From: Crocodylus rhombifer
Taxonomy: Eukaryota > Chordata > Crocodylia > Crocodylidae
Length of the DNA stretch: 64,000 nucleotides
Reading direction: 5' to 3'
Assembly: GCA_038503035.1 (NCBI GenBank)
Contig: JAVSML010000031.1
Location: 824,146-888,145 of the forward strand
Part shown: one piece after another, positions 9,076 to 21,235 of the stretch
How positions within the stretch are numbered: position 1 is the stretch's first letter
Layout: every line of letters starts with the position of its first letter
The notes under the pieces: model-generated
Told to the model about the DNA's origin: nothing
The model's input: only the letters and a program-made list of their open reading frames with translations
Databases searched by the model: none
Translations under genes and position numbers: made by a program

Positions 9076-10732
9076 CAGAGTCAGTGGAGGGGCACACTGA
9101 AGTGCTCTGGGTTAGAATACAAAGCAGTTGAGGGAAAAGAGACTTAAGTGTGGGTGTCCGCTACAGACCACCCAACCAAGGGGAAGAGCTCGACCAGGAA
9201 TTCTTAAGTCTGCTCACGAAGGTAGTTAGGTAAAAGGACGTGGTCATCGTCGGTGAGCTGAACTTTCGAGACATCTGGTGGGAAGACCAGTCAGCCAGGT
9301 CTGACCACTCACGTAGGTTCCTAGCCAGAATACAGGACCTGCATCTCACCCAGGAGGTGCACAGCCCTAGCAGGGGAGATGCCCTGTTGGACCTGGTGCT
9401 GGCCATGGGCGATGACCTGGTGAGGGGGCTGCAGGTTCTCGACCACCTGGGCAACAGCGATCATTGCCTGCTGGGATTCACCATCCAGCACAAGGTGCCA
9501 AAGGCCTACACCAAGGCAGCAGCCCTAGATTTCAGGAGGGCGAACTTCAATGAGCTAAGAAGAATAGTTGGGGAAGCACTGAGGTCCTGGAGGGGAGGGG
9601 AGTTGGGTGTCCAAGAAGAGTGGTCGCTCCTTAAGGAGACGATGCTCCAAGCCGAAAGGGAGGTAATCCCAACATGGATCAAAGGGAGCTGGAGGGCGCA
9701 AAAGCCCCCACGGCTCACCAAAAGCATCTGGGAATGTCTCCTAGCTAAAAGGGAGGCACACACCCAATGGCAGGGAGGGGCCATCACCAGGGAGGACTAT
9801 ACTGAGGCTGTTCGGGGATGTAGACGGTGGTCAAGAAGGCCAAGGCAGAGATGGAACTGGGACTAGCATCCTGGATTAAGGACAACAAGAAGTCCTTTTT
9901 TAAATACATAGGGGAGAAAAAGAAGGTACCGGCTAATGTGGGGCCCCTGCAGGACATGCTAGGAAATCTGGTCATCGCACCAGACAGCAAAACTAACCTA
10001 TTTAGTAACTTCTTTGCCTCCATTTTCCTGAGCAGGGACCGGATCATCCCCCTCACCGGGCCCCCTCTCAGGCCCCAGGGGAGATGCATCCAGGCCAAGG
10101 GTCAGTGAGGATCTAGTCAGGGAATGTCTGGAGGGACTGGATGTATTTAAATCAGGTGGTCCAGATGATCTCCACCCCCGATTACTGAGGGAATAAGCAG
10201 GGGTGATTGCAGGACCCCAGCACGGCTGTACGAGCACTTGTGGTGCTCTGGTATGGTGGCAGAGGACTGGAAGAGGCCAATGTGGTTCCCATCTTCAAAA
10301 AAGGGAGGAAGGAGGACCCAGGGAACTATAGGCTAGTCAGTATTACCTCAATCGTGGGCAAGCTTTTTGAGAGAATTATCCTGGCGCATGTCCACGAGGG
10401 GCCGGGGGGAGATCATGCTTAGGGGCAACCAACACGGGTTCATTAGTGGCAAGTCCTGTCAGACCAACCTGGTGGCCCTCTATGACCAGGTCACCAAATC
10501 CTTAGGCGCAGGGGTAGCAGTGGACATCGTCTTCCTGGACTTTCAGAAGGCCTTCAACACTGTCTCTCACCCCGTTCTCATTAAGAAACTGCGGGACTGT
10601 GGTGTCGACACCCGCACAGTCAGATGTGTCGCCAGCTGGCGGGAGGGCCGCACCCAGAGAGCGGTGGTGGACGGGTCATTTTCGACCCGGAGGGATGTGG
10701 GCAGTGGGGTCCCCCAGGGCTCGGTCCTCGGC
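9076..10732 (+). pseudogene. CR1 endonuclease and RT N-terminal half, inverted segment
   Basis: Sense on the plus strand. The endonuclease part includes a YRPPNQGEE-like stretch after LWVRI near 9110-9180, GELNF in place of the usual GDFN-type motif, and the catalytic NSDHCLLGF (frame 9240-9866). The frame then shifts near 9830 to the linker (9827-10108), shifts again, and RT resumes (10207-10864) with DFQKAFNTVSHPVLIKK and VPQGSVLG. Sequence identity to CR1 stops at 10732, inside RT, and a TA/TG microsatellite follows. The 3' half of this same copy lies at 8128-9074 in the opposite orientation. Confidence 0.9.
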
Positions 10733-10850
10733 TACATACATATATATATATATGTATGTGTGTACATATGCATACCCACACACTTCGTGTGTGTGCGTGT
10801 GTGTTTGTGTGAGTGTCTGTGTGTGTGTGTGTTACATATATTTTTAAACA
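10733..10850. repeat. TA/TG microsatellite
   Basis: Runs of TATATA, then GTGTGTGTG-type units. It abuts the inverted end of the twin-primed CR1 and probably represents the AT-rich insertion site. Confidence 0.9.
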
Positions 10851-11774
10851 TTTATTTTGTATGATGAGCATCTGTGAGCAGGAGACAACCACTGCAGTTA
10901 TATAGATGTTCATCTTCCTCCACATTCACCTACCAATTTTGGTTTTCCATAAATCAAGCCATAATTAAAAGATAACTTCTGCACAGTTTACCTTCTAATT
11001 TCATGTTATCTAACCTGAAAAAAAAAGAGCGCCTCGCACCTCCAGAAAGCAGCAACACAAAAGTCTGTCTGGTACATGAGCAGCCCAAAGCACAAAGTGC
11101 CCATTTGTTCTCCATCCGCTCCATCTTGTCCCCTCATCATGCCACCTCTTGATTATAGCCATGTATAGGTTCTTTGTTTTTTCCCCTTTCCTTTTCCTTT
11201 CCTTTTACCCTTTCTAAACGTGCTGACTTTGTTTCACTGGATGTCATTTTGTTTTGTGGAGGAGGATAAATAGGGACAATGGTGTGACATTCTCCATGCC
11301 ATTCGTTGTTCTGTCTCTTTTGGCATCTCTGCTGTCAAAACTCAGGCGTTGTGGTCTTTTTTCATCTTATCTCTCTAGGAAGTCTTTCCAGGCTGCTGAT
11401 CTTTTTTTTTTTTTTTTGCCTGCTTCAGGCATCCACCCTTATTTTATTTTATTTTTTGAAGTGATATTTCCAAGCCTGGACACAGTATTTAAGTGAAGAT
11501 ATTCTATCAATTTGCATACTTGCATTGTGTGCTACTTTCAGTGTGATCCTCACTCCCAGGCATTTTATGGAGTAGGGTTTTCTCTGCTTTCTCCGTTTTT
11601 TGTACTTTTTTTGATTGCTGTTGAGAATCTCAGATATTTTCGTGGAAATGTCCAGATTTAACTCTTCATCCTCTTCCTACTTGGTGATATTGGGAAAATG
11701 CCTGATTAGCTGAATGAGTGAAATGCTCAAAGCTTCACTGTAAAGAATTTGGCTGCCAAGAGAGAAAAGCTTGT
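10851..11774. other. Unannotated DNA, pyrimidine-rich in part
   Basis: Contains TTTTCC/CTTTTCC runs near 11185-11210 and a T-run at 11401-11417. No gene is supported. Confidence 0.5.
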
Positions 11775-11937
11775 CCAGTGGTTAGTGCACTAGTCTGGGG
11801 CTCAGGACACCTGGGTTCATTTCCTTGATGTGTCACAAATTGCCAGGGCCTGACTCTGGCTCAGTTCTTCTTCTGTAAAATGGTAGTACTGTAAAACCTC
11901 ATGGGATCAATACATTTAAGACTGTGAGGTTTTCAGG
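11775..11937 (+). mobile_element. MIR SINE
   Basis: Shows the tRNA-derived head 'gtccagtggttagtgcac', then 'caggacacctgggttca', and later 'ttctgtaaaatggtagtac'. These are the landmark parts of the ancient amniote MIR family. It is degraded and has no function visible in sequence. Confidence 0.8.
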
Positions 11938-11939
11938 TA

Positions 11940-12200
11940 CAGGTTTCCCTTGCTTTATGTGGGTTCTGAATGTGCAAATTTGCTCTTATTCAATGACCGT
12001 TTTATACCAAAAAATTGTTATATGCGAGGTAAATTCCCTCTTCTGCAGTCGGTGTGGTACAAGCCCACAGTCAGCTGCTCTGTGCAGTGCATTGTGGGAG
12101 AGACTTGCACCAAAATATAGTCTCCTGAGTGGATCTGTGCTCCTTGCTTATTGTCTGTGACGTGTTTCTGTAGTTGCCACCCCCATTATGGTAACATTCA
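11940..12200. mobile_element. Tigger/pogo-like element fragment
   Basis: Starts after a TA dinucleotide with 'caggtttcccttgctttatg', then 'gtgggttctgaatgtgc' and a 'tatgcgagg' stretch. This resembles termini of Tigger-type elements. I could not find the matching right terminus. The end is approximate, and the element may run into the gap at 12317. Confidence 0.45.
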
Positions 12201-12316
12201 CCACCACCCTGTGCCCGTGTGTACTCTCTGCTGTTGGTGAGTACCAAAATTGTCCTGTAAAAGTGATAGAAATGGGTCTGTTGGGTCAGTACAGTTGAGG
12301 TCTTGGAACATATCCC

Positions 12317-12326
12317 NNNNNNNNNN
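12317..12326. other. Assembly gap (10 N)
   Basis: Ten unknown bases. The 10-mer AACATATCCC occurs immediately before (12307-12316) and immediately after (12327-12336) the gap, so the two contigs probably overlap and the gap may be artificial. Confidence 0.97.
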
Positions 12327-12336
12327 AACATATCCC

Positions 12337-12924
12337 TATCTGTTACCCTGATTCAGTTAACAAATCAGGTCCGTACTGTGAACTTGTGGGACTGAATTAA
12401 TTGCTTCTTTGGGATATGTTATTAGGAGTTGAGTGGTGGCCACATAAGCAAGGCTAGGTTGCTATGAATTAATTATCCAGGATTGTCAATGCATCAGTGA
12501 AGTTACCAAGGAGATCTATTGGAAGACCAACAACCAGGCACTGATTTTTAATGTCTGCTGGCCAGTGTGAAAGAGCCGGGAAATGAAGTTATTGAGGTAG
12601 GAGACAGCTGTAACAAGAATTCTGTTGCTCACTGAGGAAGAGAGGGAGTTGCACATGTTGGGTAAACTTGGGGGGTCTTTCCATTCAAACCTAAGGGTCT
12701 TAAAACACAATATTTTGGGTTGAGTAATATAAGCTGTCTTGTTTTGGGAAAGCTGACTTGGGTCACCAGAAAAAGGCGGGTTTGAGGTGGGAAAGCTGAA
12801 CAGAATGTTTCGTCTTGGAGTAGTGGAGCCACAAGCTTCCTCTTTGCCAAAGGTGGAAGCCAAGGGCCTAGCACAAAACGGTATCCAGGATACAGGCAGT
12901 TACCCTGCGGATTGGCTATTGACT
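12337..12924. other. Unannotated DNA
   Basis: No supported gene. A minus-strand open frame of about 115 codons (12863-12516) has no recognisable domain and is treated as chance. Confidence 0.5.
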
Positions 12925-13212
12925 ATGTGAATGATTCTTAATCTTTTTAGGCTTGAAGTAATCCTGGATAAACTAGAGGTGCCCCTTGGAAAATGGCAGC
13001 TCTTCATTTTCTCCTTTTTTGCCTACAGAAAAACAATATGAAAGTATTTTGTAGCAAAGTACTCAGAAAAACTACAACTGTAGATTTCTATTTGAAATCT
13101 GGGATTATTTTGTGAATCGTGTTTTTAAACCTGACAGTGCTAATACTGTGTGGCACCCTTGAAAGGGTGTCAAAGACCCAAGGGCGCTATGGCACCCTGG
13201 TTAAGACTCACC
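12925..13212. mobile_element. Non-autonomous hAT-like element, copy 1
   Basis: Begins 'attcttaatctttttaggc' and ends 'ggcaccctggttaag'. This is a decayed form of the CAGTGGTTCTCAACC-type terminus seen in non-autonomous hAT (Charlie-like) elements. A related copy at 27313-27575 shares 'cctgacagtg..taatact' and the 'gcacccttgaaag..gtcaaagac' region. No transposase. Confidence 0.6.
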
Positions 13213-15152
13213 AGGCTATGCACACTAAGAGAGCGTCTATAAATACCTAAGGTAGTTCCAATGCGTTGTATGGCACGTGGCTATCCAGGTCTCCTGAGCA
13301 GCGTCAAAAATCACAGCCCAAACTGACCAACTCATTGATGTATAAATAAGTATTTTGTGGATGAGAGAAAGTGGGATTCTTTTCTTGGGAATAATTTTGA
13401 TTTATCATCTGTATCTACACCCATCTAATTATAGGTAGACACTCTTTTTTCACAAAGAAATCCATACCATTTCTGTAGACTGACCCTTGCATCTGGTATC
13501 TTTGACCAGAAAGAAAATGGTTCACATCAGGAAGGCAAGAAGGTGAATACCAGTCATGATAGAAAACCTATAACCAGCAAAATGCTGCCCTGCCTTGAGG
13601 GACTTTGGTGTTCTGCTTTATTTCAGTGATATATTCTTCAACTCCTTCCTGGGGAATGTATGTGAAAAGGCTGGGACCCCTGAGAAATACTTCCTGACTT
13701 TCCATAGGCTCTCCCCATATTTTTAACTATGAGAAGCTTAGTTGTGCAAGGACTGTCATCACCGCATCTACATCTTGCAGTGGAGCACTTAACATGTATC
13801 TAAGCCTAATCTATGCTGATAGAAAAATACAGCATGGTGTGAGACTGCAGTCTGGAAATTCGGCTCCTCCATCTCCCGCTCCCCTCCGACCCCCACACAC
13901 ACACTGACAAATGTCATTGAACTTCTTTTCGCTTCACCCTTCCCACATGGAAGCCTTCTCATAAAACTTGATTCATTTAAATGTGTAGGTTGGGATGTTA
14001 AACGATGGTGATAGGAACAAGGTGCTATAATAACCGTAGCCTAGCTGACTTACCTTCATCCTGATTTTATCCAGTGGTAGGAAGAAAAATGAAGTTTTAA
14101 GATACCTGTTCTTTTCACCTATGATAGTACAGGAAGAGGTGCTGGGAAAAGGTACAGAAAGGAGACAAAAAGACTGAATTTGTTTGACAAAAAAGCTTAC
14201 TAATATTCCTAAAAGACTTCTAAAATCACATTTTGTAAACAAGAAAAATGTGGGACTGTAAATCGGTTAGAACTAAATCAGTGTCAGAAATCAGGTATAG
14301 CTGGAAAATGAAATGATGAGAGGATGAGTTAGTTCACTATTGTCCCTGCCTGTATGTCTTAAAAAAAAGGAGGAGTTTGGGAAGGAAGGGATGGATGGAT
14401 CATGGGTTCTTAAAAGAAGAGAAGGCAACAGGTTTTATTTCACTCCAGTTTCTTGTGTTTTCCTATGAGCCTTAAGAACGTCCCTATCATCATGGCACAG
14501 GCCTCAGCATACCAGGAAGGACTCCTGGCAAGGGCTGGTCAGAAACATTTCAACCAGGTAGAGTTTTGCCAGTTTGTTCAGCCTAAAAGGTTGAATCCCA
14601 AAGCTCTTGGCTGGGAGGTTTCAGACTCCCTGCCCCATGCCAGCCAGAAGTGTTTTGTTCCATTGCTGGGGGCAACTTGTCTGGCCAGACTGCCTCAGGC
14701 TGCTGACCCTAAAGGCCCCGGTAGCTGCTGACTGAAACGGAAAGGGAATGTCAGCTTTACCATTGCTAAGAATCTCCATCCGTGACTGACTGGTGGCATT
14801 ATATCCTAACAATATCATCCATGTTCAATATCATCCGCCATGTTTGCCCAACATTTTGTATCCTTTTTCACTTTTGCAGTTTCCTCTCTTTGTAAAAGTA
14901 GGGACACTGGCTATCATTGGCAGCTCAGAATCAAACACAGCTAACCCTTTCTTCCCACAAAGGATTGAAAGACACAATATGAGACTCCAACTGGTATATT
15001 TTCTCCAGAACAAGGGGAGTAAATAAGTTTTAACTAAATTGATTTTTTAAAACCACTTAATCCTATTTTCTCAGGATACTTTGCATCTTGTTCAGGTTCT
15101 TCTCTTTGGTGGATTTTAGTTGATACATATTCAAATTTGACAAGAATGCTTC
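13213..15152. other. Unannotated DNA
   Basis: About 1.9 kb of mixed-composition DNA without a recognisable gene. Open frames are under 100 codons and unrecognised. Confidence 0.5.
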
Positions 15153-15155
15153 TAT

Positions 15156-16082
15156 GGCTAGGGACAGATATTACACATAAACCAGTTTAAGTGATCAGAA
15201 ACTGGTTTATGTGCACTAAATATCTGTTCTGTTACAGGTTTAAACCAGTTCTGGTCACTTAAACCGGCTTCTGATCACTTAAACTGGTTTGAAAATGTCT
15301 GAAACCGGTTTGAGATAAACCTGGTTGAATGTAGTATCAGACTTAAGTGGTTTGGGTCAAACCAGCTTATGCAATGTCTGTCCCAGACCCCCTTGCTGGG
15401 TTTAAGCTAAACCAGACTCCCCCAGCTTCCCAGCATGCTCTTTGGGCTGGGTGGGGCTCTCTACTCCACAGCAGAGCTGGCCCCTCCCCTCTGATCCCTG
15501 GCTGGAGCTGCCACAGAGACTTGCAGGCACAGCAGCATCTGCCTGGCCTCCCTTTGCTCTCCATCTTCCCTGCCCACTCCATGCTAAGCAGGGATTTCCC
15601 TGTTCCCTTTGCCTTACACAGACACACAGCATTAGCTAACAGACCACATGCTGGCTACGGTCTGTGCTGTGACAGACAGCAGTGCCGGATTTGGGCTTTT
15701 TGGAGCTAATCAACAGCTCAGCTGATCATGTCCCTCCTTCCTTCTTTGTTTAAGAAGAGTTTGAAGTAATGAGAGAGGCTGCTTGTTTTCTGATGAGGTG
15801 ACAAATGCTAATAACAGAGCTAATAAATGCTTTCTTATAAAGGAGGGAGGGGGGGACTCCTCCCTAATCCTGCCAGGACCCGATCATGGCCCCTTAGCTC
15901 AGCCCTGTGCAAGGAAAGGGAGGGCTGCTCTGGCACCTCTTGGCTTCTACCCTGAGCCACTGCTGGCATGTGCCTGCATTTCTGGGATGTCTGTACAATT
16001 ACAAAGTGATTCAGCCTAGCCAGGTTAGACTAACCTGCAAAGATTGAATCAATTTAGGCTTTTTGAATGTCTGTCCCTAGCC
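15156..16082. mobile_element. 927-bp inverted-repeat DNA transposon rich in AAACYGGTTT motifs
   Basis: The left end GGCTAGGGACAGATATT matches the reverse complement of the right end, GGCTAGGGACAGACATT, with one mismatch. Both ends are flanked by TAT (15153-15155 and 16083-16085), a candidate 3-bp target duplication. The left 200 bases carry many copies of AAACCAGTTT/AAACTGGTTT/AAACCGGTTT, which are self-complementary and could form hairpins. The rest is GC-rich with no transposase. A second copy starts at 63796. The superfamily is not assigned; a 3-bp duplication would fit a PIF/Harbinger-type element. Confidence 0.75.
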
Positions 16083-16085
16083 TAT

Positions 16086-17099
16086 GTGTTTGCTATGGTA
16101 CAGAATCAGGCTGTGGTCTCTGCACTTGAAAGCCCAAACTTTGTTTAGTGTACAGTAATGGAGAACATCTAACATCTTTTACTTCCTGGGTCCACTTAGT
16201 CAAAACTAGTGTCACAGTATTCAGTCTGTATTGAATTATTTACCTCATTCCTTTGGACCCTTTTGCCACTGCTGGCATTGGCAACACTAGAACAAAAAGA
16301 CCTTTCCAGATAGGAGACATTGAACTTGTTTTATTATTGTACTTCTTATTTTTATCCACATTTAGCTAAGGAAAAAAGATCAAATGGTTCTTTAATTTCC
16401 TAGCTGACTGGTTTTTCAAATGCAAATCCCTCCCTCTTCACCCCTGACTTTCACAAGAGATAAAAGCTGTTTTATTCCCAAATTCTTGCAAACTTGAGCC
16501 ACTGCATTCCCCCCCACAGGTGTTAGCTTTGCTGTGCCAAGGGAAGGGGGATAATTTCAGGTCTGTTTTACATTTATAGCATCATAAAGGCTATTCAGAA
16601 CAAAGGGCAGAATTCAGCATACATTATAAAAAAATAATAAAATATTTTGCATAAAAATTTGCAGGTGCTGTTGGACTTCGACTGAAAGGGGAACAGCAGC
16701 AAGCATATTCTAATGGAAAAAGTGAGGGGAGTGAAAGGCAGTTAAAGGTCTTGAGATGCAGAAATGGAGGGGGAAAATACTACTTCATGCCATGCCATCT
16801 GTGGTAGTGAGCATGGGTTTTATTTATTTATGGCTTGTTTTCTTTTCTTTTTACATTTATAGACTTTGTTCTTCAAAGCAAAGAGGAAGCCCAGAGAATT
16901 CCTCAGTACTAGGCTTTGTTCTGAACACTTCAGCTACGTGTAATTTGGGCAGTCCTGACACAACAGGATTGAGTGCAATTCTGCAACCCGCTTCTGCTGC
17001 AGTTATTATCGTTGAGATGTTTCTCCCTGAAATCTGAGCCTGCAAGTATAGGCAAGCACGCAAGCTGAAGTCCTGGAGCTCGACTGTTCCCAATGGTGG
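16086..17099. other. Unannotated DNA
   Basis: No supported gene. A plus-strand frame of 93 codons (16756-17037) has a hydrophobic run but no family resemblance. Confidence 0.5.
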
Positions 17100-17378
17100 C
17101 AGATGGCAAAACAAGAAGCAAGAGTCTCAAGTTGCAGGAAGGGGAGTTTAGGTTAGATACTAGGAAATTTTTCTCATTAGGAGGGTAGTAAAATACTGGA
17201 ACAGGTTACCCAGAGAGGCGGTGCAATCTCCATCCTTGGAGGTTTTGAAGACCCAGCTAGACAAAGCCTTGGCTGGGATGCTGTAGCTGGGGCTGGTCCT
17301 GCTTGGAGCAGGAGGTTGGACGAGATGTGACCTCCTGAGGTCCCTTCAACCCTCACATTTTATGATTCGATGATTCTT
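17100..17378 (+). mobile_element. CR1 LINE 3' end
   Basis: Runs from 'ctcaagttgcaggaaggg' through 'tggaacaggttacccagag' and 'ccttggaggttttgaagac' to 'ctgaggtcccttcaaccctc' and a TATGATTCGATGATTCTT tail. These are the RT C-terminus and 3' UTR of an older CR1 subfamily, related to the copy at 62505-63652. Confidence 0.88.
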
Positions 17379-18590
17379 CCAAAGCTCAGTGAAGTCAATG
17401 GCTGTCTCTTGAGAGATGCTGAGGGCTTCAAGTAAGGTCCTGGGAGTTTTTTGCCAAGGAGAAGGCACTCAGTGTCTCAAAGGACGAAGCCTGGGGGAGA
17501 CCAGTATGGTGAAGGAAGTAATATTGGTTATTCAGCATACAGTCCTCTTTTCTGTGTCAATAATCCACAATGCAGTTGGAGATGCTGGGCTTGATCTTTC
17601 CTGGTTTACACCAACGTTGCTCTACTGACTTCGTTTGGAGGCCCGCTGATTTACTACACCGGGATGGGTCCCACCGTGCTGACTTCCATGGATGGCATAA
17701 CCCTGACATTCCCCCCTTGTTCCTTGGCATCTGTCACAGAACATGGAAGCCCACCTTGGCCTCGTGGCAACATCGATTTCTGTTATGTTGTGTTTATATT
17801 TCTCGTTGCCACTCTGTCCTTTTCTATTTGCAGAGAAAAATATCAGTGGAGATGAAGGATTCTTTGCTTTTTTTTCTGATCACTTCTTTTTTCACACACT
17901 AGTGAAGGAGACTTTAAAGGCACGAAGAAGAGAGATAGGACCAACTCCCATTAGCTTTCAGGGATACTTGGTGCCTTTGCGCCTTTGAATAGCTTACTCC
18001 AGATGTTTACAGTGCGTCTGTGCCTAAATTCCCCACTCTGCAAATGGAGACCGTAGCACCATCCTGTGTCATCAGTGTGTTATGGGAATGAATGTATTGG
18101 ATAAATAGCACCGTGCACTCGGATTCTACTGAAATGCGGACGTAGAAGCCCCTTATGGACTCAAGGATCTCCAGACATGCAGCCTGAATCTATAAGCATT
18201 GTGATCTCTTCAGATCTCATTAGCTGACTAATGAGAGCAAACTTAAAATGCTGCTTGAATGGAAGAAGTCCAGGGGATATTTGAGCCTCAAGCCCGTACA
18301 GTTACATGTAGCTTTGGGGGGATTTTCAGTCCATCCAGGGTTAGCATTCCCCTCTCCTCCTGCAGTGTGATTGGGTCCATAGTCTGGTTTTGCAGCCAGA
18401 TATGACCTACAGACCGGACTACAGAGGATGACTGCCGATGCCCCACAGCTCACGTCCACTCTGCAATGAAACCGTGTTCACTGCAGGAAAAGCCTTCTGG
18501 GTGTGCAGGGGGGAGGCAATGTGGACCCGTAGTTCTGCTGGAACTCATATTAGTGATTCTTCATATGGTGCCATCATATGGTGCCATCAA
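17379..18590. other. Unannotated DNA
   Basis: No supported gene. A 14-base unit 'catatggtgccat' is directly duplicated near 18560-18590. Confidence 0.5.
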
Positions 18591-19090
18591 GAGCCCTAAC
18601 AGGCAGCCTAGCCTAGCGTAATTGCCTAGTGGACTGCACCTGCCTGTGGCTTTGACTGGCAGGCCTAACCCAGCTAATGACTCCGGCTGGCTACTGTCCA
18701 GGCCTCCTGATTGACTGCTATGCTGGTAGAGTAGCCTCCCCATTTAGCTCCAGCGGTAGCAGCAGACTCTAGATTAGCTAACCTTTCCTGCTGAAGGTCT
18801 GTCCTGGCAAGCCACAGTGATTTAGTACTCCTGGTTCCCTGACCTTGCTTGCTCCGTTCTTCGACTCTGGTTTCTGGATTTTCCCTTAGATTTGGTAACT
18901 CGGCCTCTGACTAGGAACTTGGACTTGGCTCGTGAGTCAGACCTCGCCGCTCGATTTCACCTGGCTCTGGTAACGTGGGGTCTGCTTCCTGACCCCAGAC
19001 TGGGCCTGTATTTTAGACTCTGCCCCTGTCTCTGTCCCTCCCTAGTAGCCTAACCACTAGTTCCAATCACCCCTGATTCAGTCCATGACA
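18591..19090. mobile_element. Possible LTR-type repeat remnant
   Basis: GC-richer block with irregular, repeated 'ctctgac', 'cctgacc' and 'gactctg' motifs on the plus strand, a texture common in reptilian LTR elements. I found no clear termini, primer site or coding region. This is a weak call from composition alone. Confidence 0.25.
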
Positions 19091-21136
19091 AGTGCTTAGA
19101 CCTCCAAAACAGAACGGAGCCTTCGCCTGGCATAGTTTGGCTGTTATCCTTCCTTTTGGCCTTAAAGCCCTGCTTGGTAATAGTCATCAGAAACCACACT
19201 GCACGTTTTGCATGGGTAGAAGTGGAAATTCTGTTGTGCTGGCCTAATTCCCAAATACAAGGATTGTGTTGTCTCTGGGACCATCCTCTCCCCTCAAGTG
19301 CAGTTAGGAGAAGCATGCTGTGCTTCCTACTCTATTCCCGTGCAGTGCTAAATTGCACCCCAAGAGTGCCTGCATCTCAGTGGGGGGGACACAGTATTGC
19401 TTGCAATGCCATTTTACTTTTGGTGCAGCATAGATGCAGGATGTTGTGATACATAGAGTTTAGGTGCAGCATTTCTGCGGAAAAAGGTGGTGTTCCCTGC
19501 TGCTGTAACTACCAACCCAGAGAACCTAGTGGCTGAGAGAGGGCTGTCATTTCTGAACGTGGAGCAACCTGAAGACCAGGCAGTGTTTTCACGGATCAGC
19601 TAACAGCACCCTACCTCTAGCTCTTATTCTGGCACAGTGAGGTTCATTATCCCAAGCCAGTCTGCACACTGCATCTGAGAGTCCTCGGAGCCTATTTTTT
19701 GCCACTCGTGCTATGAAGGGAGTTTTGTGCTATGAAGACAAAGCCACACACTGCCAAGAAGACAAAGCCAAACCAAAAGAAGCCTGAAGGACGGTGGCAT
19801 GCTTTCTGTGCTCTGCTGATTCATAAGGCATTGTTAAAAAATTTAGTGCTGAACATAGCAGGCTTAGTTTGCTTTACAGCACACTCCACTCTCTTTTATA
19901 TACCGCAGCAATTTTGTATCTGGAAATTGAAATGATGCGCACTTTGGGCATTGTTTCATCCTGGGCCTGGTATTTTATTAGCTTGGAAACTTAGAACCCT
20001 TCACTGTGCATCTCACCAGCTGTATAATATAGGGACCTAGAAGATACCCCAGCTGGGGCAGGTGGTGGGGATGTGAGCTGCTAGTTGGAATCCGATTGCA
20101 CAGCGGGACCAAAAGCAGACAACAAGGTACTGCTTAAGTGAGCAGTAATTTGTGTGACCCAGATTAAAGCTCTTTAGCAATATTGGCAGCAGTAATAAGC
20201 CCTGTTATCATAAAGCAGTAAGCGGCGCTGGGTGGACAGTAACACCCACCACCAGCAGTTAGGTAAGTGAGGATTCACCCTTGCAAAGCTGTAAAGCCTG
20301 CCCATTAGCCATGCTAGTCTCTGATGCTTATTTGTTTTTTCTCCATTTCAGTTTTTAACTCTTTGGTATAAAAAGGTGCAGCATAGATGTGGTGCTTACT
20401 GCTGCTGGACCTACCAACCTGCATCTCCCCGTCTCTCCAACCCTTCACTCCCCCATCTCCAATCATGCGACAGAACTGGAAAATATCCAAAATACATGTA
20501 AGATCAATCAAGTTCATCAGTGGCTCAGCAGACTACAACATAAGCCCAGCCCGCATTGCTTGCTTGCACAGATAACACAGCAAGCTGAATAAGATCACTT
20601 GGTGAGGTTTCTGTCCCATCTTCCTCCTGTTCACCTTCTTAATATTTCTGCTGTCACACTACATAAGCTCATGTGTTAGCCTGACCCCAGCTCAAAAGCT
20701 TTGTGTTGATTCATTTATTTTAATCAGTACTTTGTCTTGCAATATTTCCCATCTACACCGGGATGGAGGAAATGGAATTCCAACACCAAACACACACACA
20801 GATTGCTAATATTTGACCTCTGAAACAAATTCATTCATTCAACATTTCCCCATGCCTCCCCCCCCCCCGGGTATTCCCAGACATGCTTTTCTTATGCGTT
20901 ACCTTGGCAGTAATGCTATAGTGTTTCCCATGGGCTCCTATAAGAGATCTCAAGTGTACACTAATAGTCCTTAGCCTTGGGCTATCATGACTGAAGCACG
21001 CAGTTAGTCACAGGTTCCTCTTTGGGTGTGTTGCTTCTATATTTATTTATTTTACAACTTCAAAGGAAGATGGTTTGTTACCCTGCTTCCAAATGAAGAG
21101 CCACATAGATTTAACAGATGAGGAATATTAAACCAT
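19091..21136. other. Unannotated DNA
   Basis: About 2 kb without a supported gene. A C-run sits near 20861-20872. Short similar stretches 'ggtgcagcatagatg' occur near 19425 and 20373. Confidence 0.5.
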
Positions 21137-21170
21137 CTTTTATATATATATATATGTATGTGTGTGTATG

Positions 21171-21201
<31 letters not shown>

Positions 21202-21235
21202 AGATGTAGATATGTAGATGTAGATATAGATATAT
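21137..21235. repeat. TA/TG/TAGATG microsatellite
   Basis: Consecutive runs of TATATA, TGTGTG and TAGATGTAGATA-type units. Confidence 0.9.

Larger units (their letters stand above)
8128..10732 (-). mobile_element. CR1 LINE with 5' inversion (twin-primed insertion)
   Basis: Bases 8128-9074 are a minus-strand CR1 3' half, from RT LFNIFVSDLEEG to the 3' tail. Bases 9076-10732 are a plus-strand CR1 5' half, from late endonuclease to RT VPQGSVLG. In CR1 the SVLG motif is followed directly by the LFNIF block, so the halves are adjacent in the source RNA. Read on the minus strand the order is: inverted 5' segment starting at the break point, then the sense 3' segment with its tail. That is the arrangement produced by twin priming, known for mammalian L1. 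Flanks on both sides contain ACATAC(A)TAT-like sequence that could be a target duplication, but it is low complexity. Confidence 0.85.

Noticed and set aside
10599..10925. Frames ending in Tyr/Ile or Val/Cys repeats, and a Thr/His repeat frame on the minus strand
   Set aside because: Translation of the TA/TG microsatellite next to the CR1 break.
16756..17037. Possible small membrane protein
   Set aside because: One hydrophobic run from T-rich sequence. No family resemblance and no promoter or splice evidence.
19425..20430. Two similar 'ggtgcagcatagatg' stretches about 950 bases apart
   Set aside because: Similarity is short and patchy. Not enough to define a repeat or duplication.
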